A DNA stretch of 64,000 bases from Streptomyces sp. NBC_00178 (GTDB lineage: Bacteria; Actinomycetota; Actinomycetes; Streptomycetales; Streptomycetaceae). Made by a program: the position numbers and the translations under genes. The stretch spans positions 6,663,501 through 6,727,500 of the forward strand of contig NZ_CP108143.1 in assembly GCF_036206005.1 (NCBI RefSeq), read 5' to 3'. The notes beneath the pieces were generated by a model. The model saw only the letters and a program-made list of their open reading frames with translations, had not been told where the DNA came from and did not search any database. Shown in pieces: positions 17,749 through 25,717 of this stretch. Every line of letters begins with the position of its first letter. The first letter of the stretch is position 1.

Positions 17749-18653
17749 TCCAGCCGCATGCCGGCGGCCGCCAGCTCGGCGCGCACGCCCTCCTCGCGGA
17801 ACTTCGCCGAGACCTCCGTGCGCAGCTCCTCGCCCTCCTCGAACTGCACCACCAGGTCCAGCTCCCGGATCTTCACCGTCAGCGCCCTGCGCGCCCGCAG
17901 CCGCATCTCGATCCACTCGTGATCCGCGTCCCACACGGCGACATGGGCGAAGTCGTCCGGCGGGAAGTCCGCCCCCAGTTCGCGGTTGACCACCGTCAGG
18001 ACGTTCTTGTTGAACGCGGCCGTCACCCCGGCGGCGTCGTCGTAGGCCGTCACCAGCGTCGCTTCGTCCTTGACCAGGTCCGTACCGAGCAGGAGGCCGT
18101 CACCCGGTGCCAGCCGCTCCCGCACGGAGCGCAGGAACACGGCCCGCTCGCCGGGAAGCAGGTTGCCGAGAGTCCCGCCCAGGAACACCACCAGCCGGGG
18201 GCCGGGGGTGTCGGGCAGCTCGATGGCGTGGGTGAAGTCGGCGACGAGCGCGTGCACGGAGAGGCCGGGGCGCTCGGCGAGCAGTGCCTCGGCCGCACCG
18301 GCGAGGGCGCTCTCGCTCACGTCGACGGGTACGTAGGTGTGGAGTCCGGGCAGCGCGTCCAGCAGGTGCCTGGTCTTCTCGGACGAGCCCGAGCCCAGTT
18401 CCACCAGTGTGCGGGCCCCGGAGGCGGCCGCGATCTCCCCGGCCCGGGCGATCAGGATCTCGCGTTCACAACGCGTCGGGTAGTACTCGGCCAGCCGGGT
18501 GATCTCCTCGAACAGGTCGCTGCCGTGTGCGTCGTAGAACCACTTCGGGGGCAGCGTCTTCGGGTGCGCGGTCAGACCGCTGCGCACGTCGGCGCGCAGC
18601 GCCGCGTCCGTCGCGTCCGCCGGCAGGGTGCGGGTCAGCAGGAAGGGACTCAC
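17691..18653 (-). CDS. egtD: L-histidine N-alpha-methyltransferase, ergothioneine synthesis
   Basis: A 320-residue enzyme that trimethylates histidine to hercynine with SAM, the first committed step of ergothioneine synthesis. Motifs include YDAHGSDLFEEITRLAEYYPTR at the N-terminus, the SAM loop LVELGSGSSEKT, YVPVDVSESAL, and FLGGTLGNLLPGE. Length matches the EgtD family. The GTG start overlaps the egtC stop by 4 nt (GTGA). Its 3' end overlaps olsA by 58 bp on the opposite strand. Confidence 0.95.
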   Translation of the reverse strand: MSPFLLTRTLPADATDAALRADVRSGLTAHPKTLPPKWFYDAHGSDLFEEITRLAEYYPTRCEREILIARAGEIAAASGARTLVELGSGSSEKTRHLLDALPGLHTYVPVDVSESALAGAAEALLAERPGLSVHALVADFTHAIELPDTPGPRLVVFLGGTLGNLLPGERAVFLRSVRERLAPGDGLLLGTDLVKDEATLVTAYDDAAGVTAAFNKNVLTVVNRELGADFPPDDFAHVAVWDADHEWIEMRLRARRALTVKIRELDLVVQFEEGEELRTEVSAKFREEGVRAELAAAGMRLDQWWTDEGGRFALSLATAD

Positions 18654-19405
18654 GCAGAGGGCTCCTTGAGCGGGGTGGTGAGGACATCGGTGCGGGTCGC
18701 GGCCAGCAGGGTGCGGTCCGGGACCTCGCGCCAGCGGGGATCGTCGTCGTACGGCTCCGAGGCCACCACCGTGCGGCGGCCCGGGTCGTGGAGATACCAG
18801 AGGGAGTCGCCCCACGCGGTCCCCACGACGGTGGAACCGTCGGTGACCAGCAGGTTGAGGCGCGAGCCGGGGGCGGCGGCGGCGACATCGAGGACGGTGT
18901 CGGCGACCGCCTGTCCTATCTCGTCGCCCTGGGACGTCCGGTGCAGCACGAGCGCCCACAGCAGCGCCGAGTCGCTCCGCGCGGCCAGTGACAGCAGCCG
19001 CTCGGGAGGCAGGGCGGCCGCCAGCGGCGCCAGCGAGCCGGGCCACCCCCGCACCGCGCCGTTGTGGCTGAAGAGCAGGCGGCCCTCGGCGAAGGGCGCC
19101 GCGGCCGCCTCACCGTCCGCTCCGGCGAACGTCGCGTCGCGGACGGCGGCGAGCAGGGCGGTGCTGCGCACCACACGGGCGAGATCGGCGAACGTCTCGT
19201 CGCCCCAGACCGGTCCGGCTCGCCGGTAGCGGCCGGGGACGGGGTCCTCCTCCGCGTACCAGCCGACCCCGAAGCCGTCGGCGTTGACCGTCCCGGACCG
19301 CTGGCGCCGAGGTTCCCACGACTGGCGCACGAGCCCGTGCGAGGGCGTGACGAGTACGTCGCCGAGGGCCACCGGCGGCCCCAGATAGACGATATGACGG
19401 CACAT
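18650..19405 (-). CDS. egtC: Gamma-glutamyl-hercynylcysteine sulfoxide amidohydrolase
   Basis: A 251-residue class-II glutamine-amidotransferase-like (Ntn) hydrolase that removes glutamate from gamma-glutamyl-hercynylcysteine sulfoxide. Cys2, which becomes N-terminal after loss of Met, is the nucleophile (MCRHIVYLG); NADGFGVGWY and FSHNGAVRG are the usual GATase_2 substrate and oxyanion motifs. The ATG shares one nucleotide with the egtB stop (TGATG), and its stop overlaps egtD by 4 nt. Confidence 0.95.
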   Translation of the reverse strand: MCRHIVYLGPPVALGDVLVTPSHGLVRQSWEPRRQRSGTVNADGFGVGWYAEEDPVPGRYRRAGPVWGDETFADLARVVRSTALLAAVRDATFAGADGEAAAAPFAEGRLLFSHNGAVRGWPGSLAPLAAALPPERLLSLAARSDSALLWALVLHRTSQGDEIGQAVADTVLDVAAAAPGSRLNLLVTDGSTVVGTAWGDSLWYLHDPGRRTVVASEPYDDDPRWREVPDRTLLAATRTDVLTTPLKEPSA

Positions 19406-20745
19406 CAGGCATCCCTCGCGGTACGGAAGCCGGAGAAGATCTGACGCCGCACGGGAAGGTCCCAGTTGCGGAACGTGCCACGGACCGCCACCGGGTCCAC
19501 GGCGAACGAACCCCCGCGCAGCACCTTGTGCCCGGGGCCGAAGAACACCTCGGAGTACTCGCGGTAGGGGAACGCCACGAAGCCGGGATAGGGCAGGAAG
19601 TCGCTCGACGTCCACTCCCACACGTCGCCGACCATCTGGCCGGCGCCCACCGGGGAACGGCCGGCCGGGTACGCGCCCGCCGCGGCCGGCCGCAGATGGC
19701 GCTGGCCCAGATTGGCCCGCTCGGCGGTCGGGTCGTCGTCGCCCCAGGGGTAGCGCAGCGAACGGCCCGAGGCGGGGTCGTGGCGGGCGGCCTTCTCCCA
19801 CTCCGGCTCCGTCGGCAGCCGCCGGCCGGCCCAGCGGGCGTAGGCGTCGGCCTCGTACCAGCTGACGTGGAGCACCGGCTCGTCCGCGGGTACCGGCTCG
19901 GTGACGCCGAAGCGCCTGCGCAGCCACTGGCCGGCGTCGCGGTGCCAGAACAGCGGTGCCTCCAGGCCGTGTTCGCGGACCATGTCCCAGCCTTCGGGTG
20001 CCCACCAGCGGGCGTCCGTGTAGCCGCCGTCCTCGATGAAGCGCTGATAGGCGCCACAGGTGACCGGGGCGGTGTCGATGTGGAACGCCGCCACCTCGCG
20101 TCGGTGGGCGGGCCTCTCGTTGTCCAGGGCCCACGGCTCGGTCGAGGTGCCCATGGTGAACGGGCCCCCCGCGACGAGGACCTCCGCCGGCAGGGAGACG
20201 GTGTCCGTCGGACCGGGGGGCTCCGGTGCGCTGAGCACCGCAGGCCCCGTGCGCAGCTGATGGGTGATCAGCATCGTTTCGTCGTGCTGCTGTTCGTGCT
20301 GGGCGACCATGCCGAAAGCGAAGCCCGCCTGTTCGAGCGGACGGCCCCCGCCGTGCAGGGGCGCACCGCCGAGGATGTCCAGGGCCCGGCCGCGCACATC
20401 GGCGGCGTAGGTCCGCGCCTCGGCGGGCGCCAGGAGGGGCAGGGACGGGCGGCTGGCCCGGGAGTGCTCGAAGGCGTCGTACAGCCCGTCGATCTCCGGG
20501 CGCAGGGCCTCGCGGCCTCCCACGGCCCGCAGCAGCCACAGCTCCTCCTGGTTGCCGATGTGCGCCAGGTCCCAGACCAGGGGCGACATCAGCGGGGAGT
20601 GCTGCGCGGTCAGTTCGTCGTCGTCGACGCTGTCGGTGAGCAGAGCGGTGCGCTCGCGGGCCGCGAGAAGGGCTGCCAGGGCACGCTCGCGCAGTATCTC
20701 CGCGTCGTGCTCCCGGCCGGTGGACGGAGCGGGGGTGTCGGTCAT
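19405..20745 (-). CDS. egtB: Iron-dependent sulfoxide synthase, ergothioneine synthesis
   Basis: A 446-residue enzyme that joins gamma-glutamylcysteine (or cysteine) to hercynine with O2. The N-terminal DinB-like four-helix domain has a histidine in WDLAHIGNQEE and the HEQQHDET motif, giving the three-His iron site. The C-terminal FGE-sulfatase domain shows GGPFTMGTS, PVTCGAYQRFIEDGGY, RLPTEPEWEKAAR, WEWTSSDFLPYPGF and VLRGGSF. Its start overlaps the egtA stop (ATGA). Length is typical of mycobacterial and streptomycete EgtB. Confidence 0.95.
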   Translation of the reverse strand: MTDTPAPSTGREHDAEILRERALAALLAARERTALLTDSVDDDELTAQHSPLMSPLVWDLAHIGNQEELWLLRAVGGREALRPEIDGLYDAFEHSRASRPSLPLLAPAEARTYAADVRGRALDILGGAPLHGGGRPLEQAGFAFGMVAQHEQQHDETMLITHQLRTGPAVLSAPEPPGPTDTVSLPAEVLVAGGPFTMGTSTEPWALDNERPAHRREVAAFHIDTAPVTCGAYQRFIEDGGYTDARWWAPEGWDMVREHGLEAPLFWHRDAGQWLRRRFGVTEPVPADEPVLHVSWYEADAYARWAGRRLPTEPEWEKAARHDPASGRSLRYPWGDDDPTAERANLGQRHLRPAAAGAYPAGRSPVGAGQMVGDVWEWTSSDFLPYPGFVAFPYREYSEVFFGPGHKVLRGGSFAVDPVAVRGTFRNWDLPVRRQIFSGFRTARDA

Positions 20746-22040
20746 CGGACCAGGCCCTTTCCGTGAGGTGCGTGTGGGGGGTCAACCAGATCGTCGGCCG
20801 GACATCGGCCGCGGGCCGTATAGCGTTCGTCGAAGGCCGCGACCGTGTCGATGACGTGGGCGTCGGCGCCGATCCGCGGCAGCGCCTCCAGCGCCGTCGC
20901 GAAGCACGCCGCGGCGGCCGCGGCGAGTTCCGGGTCGCTCAGTCCGTCGCGGGCCGCGGCGGTCCAGAGCGGATTGCGGGGCGCCGCCGCGAGACCCGCC
21001 GTCTCGGCCAGGGGCTTCACGGTGCGGTACACCGTCTCGGCCGCCTCCGGGTCGTCGAACAGCGCGGCGGTGACGGCCAGCGGCACGAGCCATCCGTCGG
21101 TGCCGGACTGGGCGTCGATCATGCGCAGCTCCAGGTGCCCGCGAGGGCGCACCGGGGGGAACAGGGTCGTGAGGTGGTAGTCGAGGTCCGCCCGGACCGG
21201 GGGCCGCGGGCCGCCGCCCCGGATCCACTCCCTGAACGTCAGCCCGACCGGGACGCCCCACGGGGCGCCGTCCTCCCGGATGCACATCACGGGCGTGTCG
21301 AGTGCGTGGGCGGTCCAGGCGTGGCGCGGCCCGAGGCGGCTCTGCGGCGCCAGTGACCTGTGCGGGTCGAGGTCCGTCCACAGGGCCTGCCGGGTCGAGC
21401 GCCAGCCACTGCGGCGCCCCTCACGGAAGGGCGAATTGGCGAAGGCCGCCACGAGCACGGCACCCAGCAGGTGCGCGAGCTGCCAGCGCCGTCCGTACCC
21501 GAGCGGACCCGGCTCCTCCTCGCCGGCGTCCAGGCAGACCTGCACGGACGCCGAGGTGCACATCATCGCCCGGCCGGACGGCCCCGACCGGTCGAGGGCC
21601 GCTTCCATGGCCGCGTAGCGGGGCTCCTGGAGCAGGCGCCTGGGAGGCTGCCACGGGTCGACCCCGAGACCGGACAGGACCAGCCCGGCGCGGCCCAGGG
21701 TGTCGCGTACGGAGACGAGGTCGGCCGCCGTGGTGCCGACACACGCCATCAGGGAGCCGGCGGGCTGGGAGCTGAGTTCCAGCTGGCCGCCCGGCTCGAA
21801 GGTCAGAGCCGCGTCCAGCGGCGTGGCGCGCACCGCGTCGGCGGCGGCGGTCAGGCGCTCGGGTGAGAGGGCTGCCTCGGGGTGCTCACGGTCGTGGATG
21901 AGCCATTCCAACTCCACACCGACCGTCCGGGGCGGTCCCGTCTTGAAACATATGCCGCGGAGCAGATCCTCCGCCTCCTCCTCGCCGAGGGGCGTCGCGT
22001 CGACGGGCGGACCGTGCTGGCCGAGAGTGTCCGGGGGCAT
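20742..22040 (-). CDS. egtA: Glutamate-cysteine ligase EgtA
   Basis: A 432-residue GCS2-type ligase making gamma-glutamylcysteine, the sulfur donor for EgtB. Motifs include TVGVELEWLIHD, LTFEPGGQLELSSQP, MMCTSASVQVCLD, and the HLELRMIDAQ block. The reading frame extends 63 codons upstream, but ATG 22040 has a strong GAGGAGG site 7 nt away. It is the first gene of the fully overlapping egtABCD operon; the PLP lyase gene egtE is not in this window. The 145-bp gap to the divergent PARG-like gene should hold the operon promoter, but I cannot pick one confidently. Confidence 0.94.
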   Translation of the reverse strand: MPPDTLGQHGPPVDATPLGEEEAEDLLRGICFKTGPPRTVGVELEWLIHDREHPEAALSPERLTAAADAVRATPLDAALTFEPGGQLELSSQPAGSLMACVGTTAADLVSVRDTLGRAGLVLSGLGVDPWQPPRRLLQEPRYAAMEAALDRSGPSGRAMMCTSASVQVCLDAGEEEPGPLGYGRRWQLAHLLGAVLVAAFANSPFREGRRSGWRSTRQALWTDLDPHRSLAPQSRLGPRHAWTAHALDTPVMCIREDGAPWGVPVGLTFREWIRGGGPRPPVRADLDYHLTTLFPPVRPRGHLELRMIDAQSGTDGWLVPLAVTAALFDDPEAAETVYRTVKPLAETAGLAAAPRNPLWTAAARDGLSDPELAAAAAACFATALEALPRIGADAHVIDTVAAFDERYTARGRCPADDLVDPPHAPHGKGLVR

Positions 22041-22185
22041 GCTGGGCCTCCTCTGAGGGTGCTTCCTTCCACCCAAACCCTTACCGGGGGTTCGCACAAG
22101 GGTGCCCCCGCGCCATGAAAACCGCTTGCCTCCATGCCGCCACCACGTCCAGCATGCCCCGTATGCACCACACGGGGGCGCGCCC

Positions 22186-23022
22186 ATGAGCGCACGGTTG
22201 CGCGGTATCGCGCGCGAGACCGAGAACATCGTCCTGGCCGGGCGTTATCGCACGTCCGAGGGCCACGAGGTGTCCATCGAGCGCGCCCTGGCGGCCGCCT
22301 TGTCCGGCACGCGCCTCCACGGCCCAGGGCCGGTGCCCGTGGCCGTGGTGGATACCGACCGCGTGCCGGTCTTCGAGGTGACGGGGGAGACGAGCCTGCG
22401 GGCCGCCCGCCGGCTGACGGCCGCGTCCCCGGCCCGGGTGGCCGTGCTGAACTACGCCTCCGCGCGCAACCCGGGCGGCGGCTACCTGAACGGTGCACAG
22501 GCCCAGGAGGAGTCGCTGTGCCGCGGCTCCGCCCTCCACGCCACCCTGCTGCGCGCCCCGGAGTACTACGCCCACCACCGCGCGCAGCGCAGTGCCTTCT
22601 ACTCCGACCGGGTCATCCACTCGCCCGGGGTGCCGGTCTTCCGCGACGACCGCGGGCGGCTCCTCGACACGCCCTACACCGCCGGGTTCCTCACGTCGCC
22701 CGCGCCCAACGCCGGGGTCGTCCGCCGCCGCGAGCCGGAGCTCGCCGGCCGGATACCCGCCGCACTGTCCCACCGTGCCGAACGGGTGTTCGAGGTCGCT
22801 GTCACGCGCGGCTACCGGCGCCTGGTGCTGGGCGCCTGGGGCTGCGGCGTCTTCATGAACGACCCCGGCGAGGTGGCCGGAGCGTTCCACGCGCTGCTCA
22901 CCGAGGGTGGACGGTTCGCCGGTCACTTCGAGCAGATCGTCATCGGCATCCCGGACCGGGACCCGGACTCCGCGACCCGGGCGGCCTTCACCCGGACCTT
23001 CGCGGATCAGCTCCAGCCGTAA
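22186..23022 (+). CDS. Bacterial-type poly(ADP-ribose) glycohydrolase (TIGR02452, macro-like)
   Basis: The 278-residue protein has the PARG signature: GGG at residues 97-99 followed by QEE at 107-109 (context NPGGGYLN...QAQEES). The N-terminal RLRGIARETENIV helix and the GAWGCGVF(M)ND-P block near residue 220 also fit the TIGR02452 family. Bacterial PARGs remove ADP-ribose chains from protein; they are usually orphan genes with unknown substrates. ATG 22186 starts the conserved helix; in-frame ATGs upstream lack protein-like sequence. Only a weak GGGGG precedes it. The 3' end overlaps the convergent PemK-like gene by 16 nt. Confidence 0.88.
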   Translation: MSARLRGIARETENIVLAGRYRTSEGHEVSIERALAAALSGTRLHGPGPVPVAVVDTDRVPVFEVTGETSLRAARRLTAASPARVAVLNYASARNPGGGYLNGAQAQEESLCRGSALHATLLRAPEYYAHHRAQRSAFYSDRVIHSPGVPVFRDDRGRLLDTPYTAGFLTSPAPNAGVVRRREPELAGRIPAALSHRAERVFEVAVTRGYRRLVLGAWGCGVFMNDPGEVAGAFHALLTEGGRFAGHFEQIVIGIPDRDPDSATRAAFTRTFADQLQP

Positions 23023-23474
23023 CGCTCCCGCAGCCGCCCCGCGACCAGGTCGAACCTGTCCCGGTCCAGAGCGCACGCCTCGCGCCGCATCCCGTCCTCG
23101 TGCACCCGCAGCACCCGGTCCAGATCGACCCATGACGGCCGGCCGGAGCTGTCCCAGGGACCGGCGCCCAGCGCGACCCACTCGTGGTCCCGCTCGTGCT
23201 GCCTGCTGGAGAGCTGCACGGCGAGGAGCGTGCCCGCCGCCTCGCGCGCCACGACGAGGACGGGCCGGTCCTTGCCGCGGCCGTCGTTCTCCTCGAACGG
23301 CACCCAGGTCCACACGATCTCGCCGGGGTCCGGATCCCCGTCGCGATCAGGGGCGTACGAGGTGCGGACGGGGCCCGCCTCGCGGGGGTCGGCCTCCGCC
23401 GTCGCGCCCGGGCCGCTGCGGCCGGGGAAGTCGGTCGAGCCGTCGCTGCTGTAGTTGGCCTGATGGAACGTCAT
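23007..23474 (-). CDS. PemK/MazF-like protein
   Basis: The 155-residue protein has a disordered acidic N-terminus (about 50 residues), then a PemK/MazF-like barrel: PGEIVWTWVPFEENDGRGKDRPVLVV and LAVQLSSRQHE, equivalent to the G-x-I-V-W-x-x-x-P and KxRPVLV motifs of MazF ribonucleases. No antitoxin gene is adjacent, so it may not be a toxin; many actinomycete PemK-like proteins of this kind stand alone. The start is uncertain between ATG 23474 and GTG 23480; a TACGGT -10-like hexamer lies 6 nt before the ATG, which would give a leaderless mRNA. Confidence 0.75.
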   Translation of the reverse strand: MTFHQANYSSDGSTDFPGRSGPGATAEADPREAGPVRTSYAPDRDGDPDPGEIVWTWVPFEENDGRGKDRPVLVVAREAAGTLLAVQLSSRQHERDHEWVALGAGPWDSSGRPSWVDLDRVLRVHEDGMRREACALDRDRFDLVAGRLRERYGWS

Positions 23475-23545
23475 CACCACACCGTAGAACCTGTACGGCT
23501 CAGTCCGCGGAGCGGGTCCGCGAACCGGGCCGCAGGCTCGGTCCC

Positions 23546-24670
23546 ATGATCACCTCATCCGTCCTCCCACGCCTGGCCCGCGCCGTCACGGCGACCGGGC
23601 TCGTGGCGGCGGGCCTTCTGCAGACGGTTCCTGCCGCCGCGTCAGCGCCGCCGCCTCCCGCCACCTCGACCTCCGGTTCAGCTTCGGAGCCGGCCGGCGG
23701 ACCCGCCGAGCCGCCACCCCGTACGGTGTCGGGATGGCTCCCCTACTGGGACCAGGAGGGCGCCTACCAGGACGCCCTGCTCCACGCCGACCAACTGCAC
23801 ACCGTCAGCCCCTTCTGGTACCAGGCGATGTCCGCGGGCCGGATCGACTCCCACCCCGGTGCCGGCGAGCACCGCGTCATCGACGGACTGCACCGGGCGG
23901 GCATCAAGGTGATCCCGACGGTCATGGAGACGATGAAGTCCGGGGCCCTGGCGGCGATCCTCACGGACCCCGCTCGGCGCACCGAGCACGCCGACGCGCT
24001 GATGCGCACCTTCGCTACCCGCGACTACGACGGCCTCGATCTCGACTACGAATCCATCGCCACCACCGGCGACCCCACCTACGCCGCCGTGCGCGACGGC
24101 TTCACCGCCCTGGCCACGGACCTCTGCACCCGCCTGCACTCGCTCGCGAAGGAGTGCGTCGTCACGGTCTTCCCCAGGACCGCGACGACCGGACGCGTCT
24201 GGGACTACGCCGCGCTCGGGCGTGTCGCCGACCGGATCCGCATCATGGGCTACAACCTGCACTGGTCCGGCGGCGACCCCGGCCCCCTCGCCGACACCCG
24301 CTGGTACGACGACATCCTGACCCGTGCCACGGCCGTCGTCCCGGCCGGCCGCCTGGAGATGGGCCTGCCCGCCTACGGCTGGGACTGGCCGGCCGACAGC
24401 GCCAGTACGGCCGCCACGAAACACGTCACGTGGAAGCAGGCCGAAGCGCTGCGCGCCGAGCAGGGCGCCCCCTACCGCCTCGACGCAGTCTCGGGCACGC
24501 CGTACTTCACCTACGACGACGGCGACGAACTCCGCGAGGTCTTGTACCAGGACGCCCGCGGGGTCGCCACCCACCTGCCCGTGCTGCGCAAGCACGGAGT
24601 CACCGGCACGGCGCTGTGGGCGCTGAACTTCGAGGACCCGGCGATCTGGCCGGTGCTCGCCGGCCGCTGA
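23546..24670 (+). CDS. Secreted glycosyl hydrolase family 18 protein
   Basis: The 374-residue protein has a signal peptide (basic N-terminus, hydrophobic core, AAA-SA cleavage near residue 33) and a Pro/Ser/Thr linker. A GH18 barrel begins at VSGWLPYW. The catalytic DGLDLDYE (DxxDxDxE) lies at residues 162-169 with Glu169 as acid/base. MGYNLHWSG and MGLPAYGWDW are the usual later barrel strands. Compared with chitinases the barrel is compact and resembles YaaH/SleL-type peptidoglycan or spore-lytic enzymes, so the substrate could be wall glycan rather than chitin. No binding domain is present. Start chosen at the ATG opening the signal peptide. Confidence 0.88.
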   Translation: MITSSVLPRLARAVTATGLVAAGLLQTVPAAASAPPPPATSTSGSASEPAGGPAEPPPRTVSGWLPYWDQEGAYQDALLHADQLHTVSPFWYQAMSAGRIDSHPGAGEHRVIDGLHRAGIKVIPTVMETMKSGALAAILTDPARRTEHADALMRTFATRDYDGLDLDYESIATTGDPTYAAVRDGFTALATDLCTRLHSLAKECVVTVFPRTATTGRVWDYAALGRVADRIRIMGYNLHWSGGDPGPLADTRWYDDILTRATAVVPAGRLEMGLPAYGWDWPADSASTAATKHVTWKQAEALRAEQGAPYRLDAVSGTPYFTYDDGDELREVLYQDARGVATHLPVLRKHGVTGTALWALNFEDPAIWPVLAGR

Positions 24671-24674
24671 GCCC

Positions 24675-24711
24675 GCTCCCGGCCGTGCCCGCGGGGGCCC
24701 GGGCCGGGAGC
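24675..24711 (+). terminator. Hairpin terminator after the GH18 gene
   Basis: Perfect 10-bp inverted repeat (24675-24684 with 24702-24711) only 4 bp past the stop codon; the 17-nt loop is itself GC-rich and can pair further. Confidence 0.6.
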
Positions 24712-24793
24712 CGGTGCGGGCCCCGGCCGTGACGGTGGCCCCGGCACGGTCCACGAGGTGCGCGACCCCGTCCGGATGCCTAGCGTCATGCGC

Positions 24794-25093
24794 ATGAGCC
24801 ACCCGCAGAGCTACGAGATCCTGCTGTTCCCGGAACCGCAGGGATCCGCCGTCCGCGCACCGGATCCGGACACCGCCATCCGCTCCGCGGTCGTCGACGC
24901 CACGGGCGACACCGGGGAGTCCGGATACCCGCGCTACGAAGGGGAAGGCATGGCGGCGGACATCAACCCGGCGACCCACACCGTCGAGGCCCTGCTGGTC
25001 GACGGTTCGGAACTCGACTACGGGCTCACCGCCAGGATCGCGAACCGGACACGCGGCACCGGGGTCACGGGCGGGGACGACCGGGCCGGATAG
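24794..25093 (+). CDS. Small acidic hypothetical protein
   Basis: I do not recognise this 99-residue protein. It has an N-terminal strand-like segment (YEILLFPEP), an acidic middle, and a short C-terminal Gly-rich tail; no signal peptide, membrane segment or cysteines. ATG 24794 is preferred over ATG 24788 and 24758 because a TAGCGT hexamer (24781-24786), identical to the sdhC -10, lies 7 nt upstream and would give a leaderless message; no ribosome site exists. Codon bias is typical for the region, supporting a real gene. Confidence 0.6.
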   Translation: MSHPQSYEILLFPEPQGSAVRAPDPDTAIRSAVVDATGDTGESGYPRYEGEGMAADINPATHTVEALLVDGSELDYGLTARIANRTRGTGVTGGDDRAG

Positions 25094-25166
25094 CGGCGCC
25101 GCACCGAGGGCCCCCGGCCGCCGCTCCTCGTCGCGCGCGCTGCGGGCCGCGGCCGCCCATGACAAA

Positions 25167-25188
25167 GGCCCGGCCGCCCGGCCGGGCC
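25167..25188 (-). terminator. Terminator of the thioredoxin gene
   Basis: 9-bp perfect stem (25167-25175 with 25180-25188) and 4-nt loop, followed on the minus strand by TTTGTC. This is the clearest intrinsic-type terminator of the window, 31 bp past the thioredoxin stop. Confidence 0.75.
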
Positions 25189-25218
25189 CTCATCACGTCT
25201 GCCGCACGAGCGCAGGGA

Positions 25219-25602
25219 CTACTTCTGCTCCTGCTGCTGCTCCTGCTTCTGCTCCTCCACGGACTTGCGCACCTCGTCCATGTCGAGGTTGCGCGCCTGT
25301 CCGATGACGTCCTCCAGGGCCGCCTCGGGAAGGGCGCCGGGCTGGGAGAAGACCGCGACGTTGTCGCGGACGATCATCAGCGTGGGGATGGAACGGATCT
25401 CGAAGGCCGCCGCCAGCTCCTGCTGCGCCTCCGTGTCGACCTTGGCGAACACCAGGTCGGGGTGGCGCTCGGACGCCGAGTCGTAGACCGGCGCGAACTG
25501 CCGACACGGACCACACCAGGAAGCCCAGAAGTCGATCAGCAGGAATTCGTTGTCGTTCACGACCTGATCGAAGTTTTCCTTGGTGAGCTCTACGGTGCTC
25601 AT
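25219..25602 (-). CDS. trxC: Thioredoxin (TrxC-type)
   Basis: A 127-residue thioredoxin with the active site WCGPC (cysteines 30 and 33) in the context LIDFWASWCGPCRQFAPV, the cis-proline in SIPTLMIV, and a Gln/Glu/Lys-rich low-complexity tail of about 18 residues (EEQKQEQQQEQ) absent from E. coli Trx1. It reduces protein disulfides in the cytosol, itself reduced by thioredoxin reductase encoded elsewhere. A consensus sigma-R promoter lies upstream, which matches the disulfide-stress control of S. coelicolor trxC. Divergent from a pyridine-nucleotide disulfide oxidoreductase homologue. The symbol is inferred from promoter and neighbourhood. Confidence 0.9.
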   Translation of the reverse strand: MSTVELTKENFDQVVNDNEFLLIDFWASWCGPCRQFAPVYDSASERHPDLVFAKVDTEAQQELAAAFEIRSIPTLMIVRDNVAVFSQPGALPEAALEDVIGQARNLDMDEVRKSVEEQKQEQQQEQK

Positions 25603-25645
25603 ACTCTGTTACCTCTTCCTGGGACCGTTCGGACCTGTCCGGCTC

Positions 25646-25671
25646 AACGGTGACGTCGCCTGAGCTATTCC
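25646..25671 (-). promoter_or_regulatory. Sigma-R promoter of the thioredoxin gene
   Basis: On the minus strand GGAAT (25671-25667) and GTT (25648-25646) are separated by exactly 18 bp, the published sigma-R consensus GGAAT-N18-GTT. Transcription would start near 25638, giving a leader of about 36 nt before the ATG at 25602. Confidence 0.85.
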
Positions 25672-25717
25672 GCCTGCCCATGTGGCTCCGGCGCACACCC
25701 GCCACCACACTGTTCCC

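Noticed and set aside
16356..19229. 957-codon plus-strand frame across olsB, olsA and egtD
   Set aside because: Arg/Pro/Thr-rich noise in a shifted frame over three well-identified genes.
23007..23474. Complete toxin-antitoxin module
   Set aside because: No antitoxin-like gene lies on either side of the PemK-like gene.
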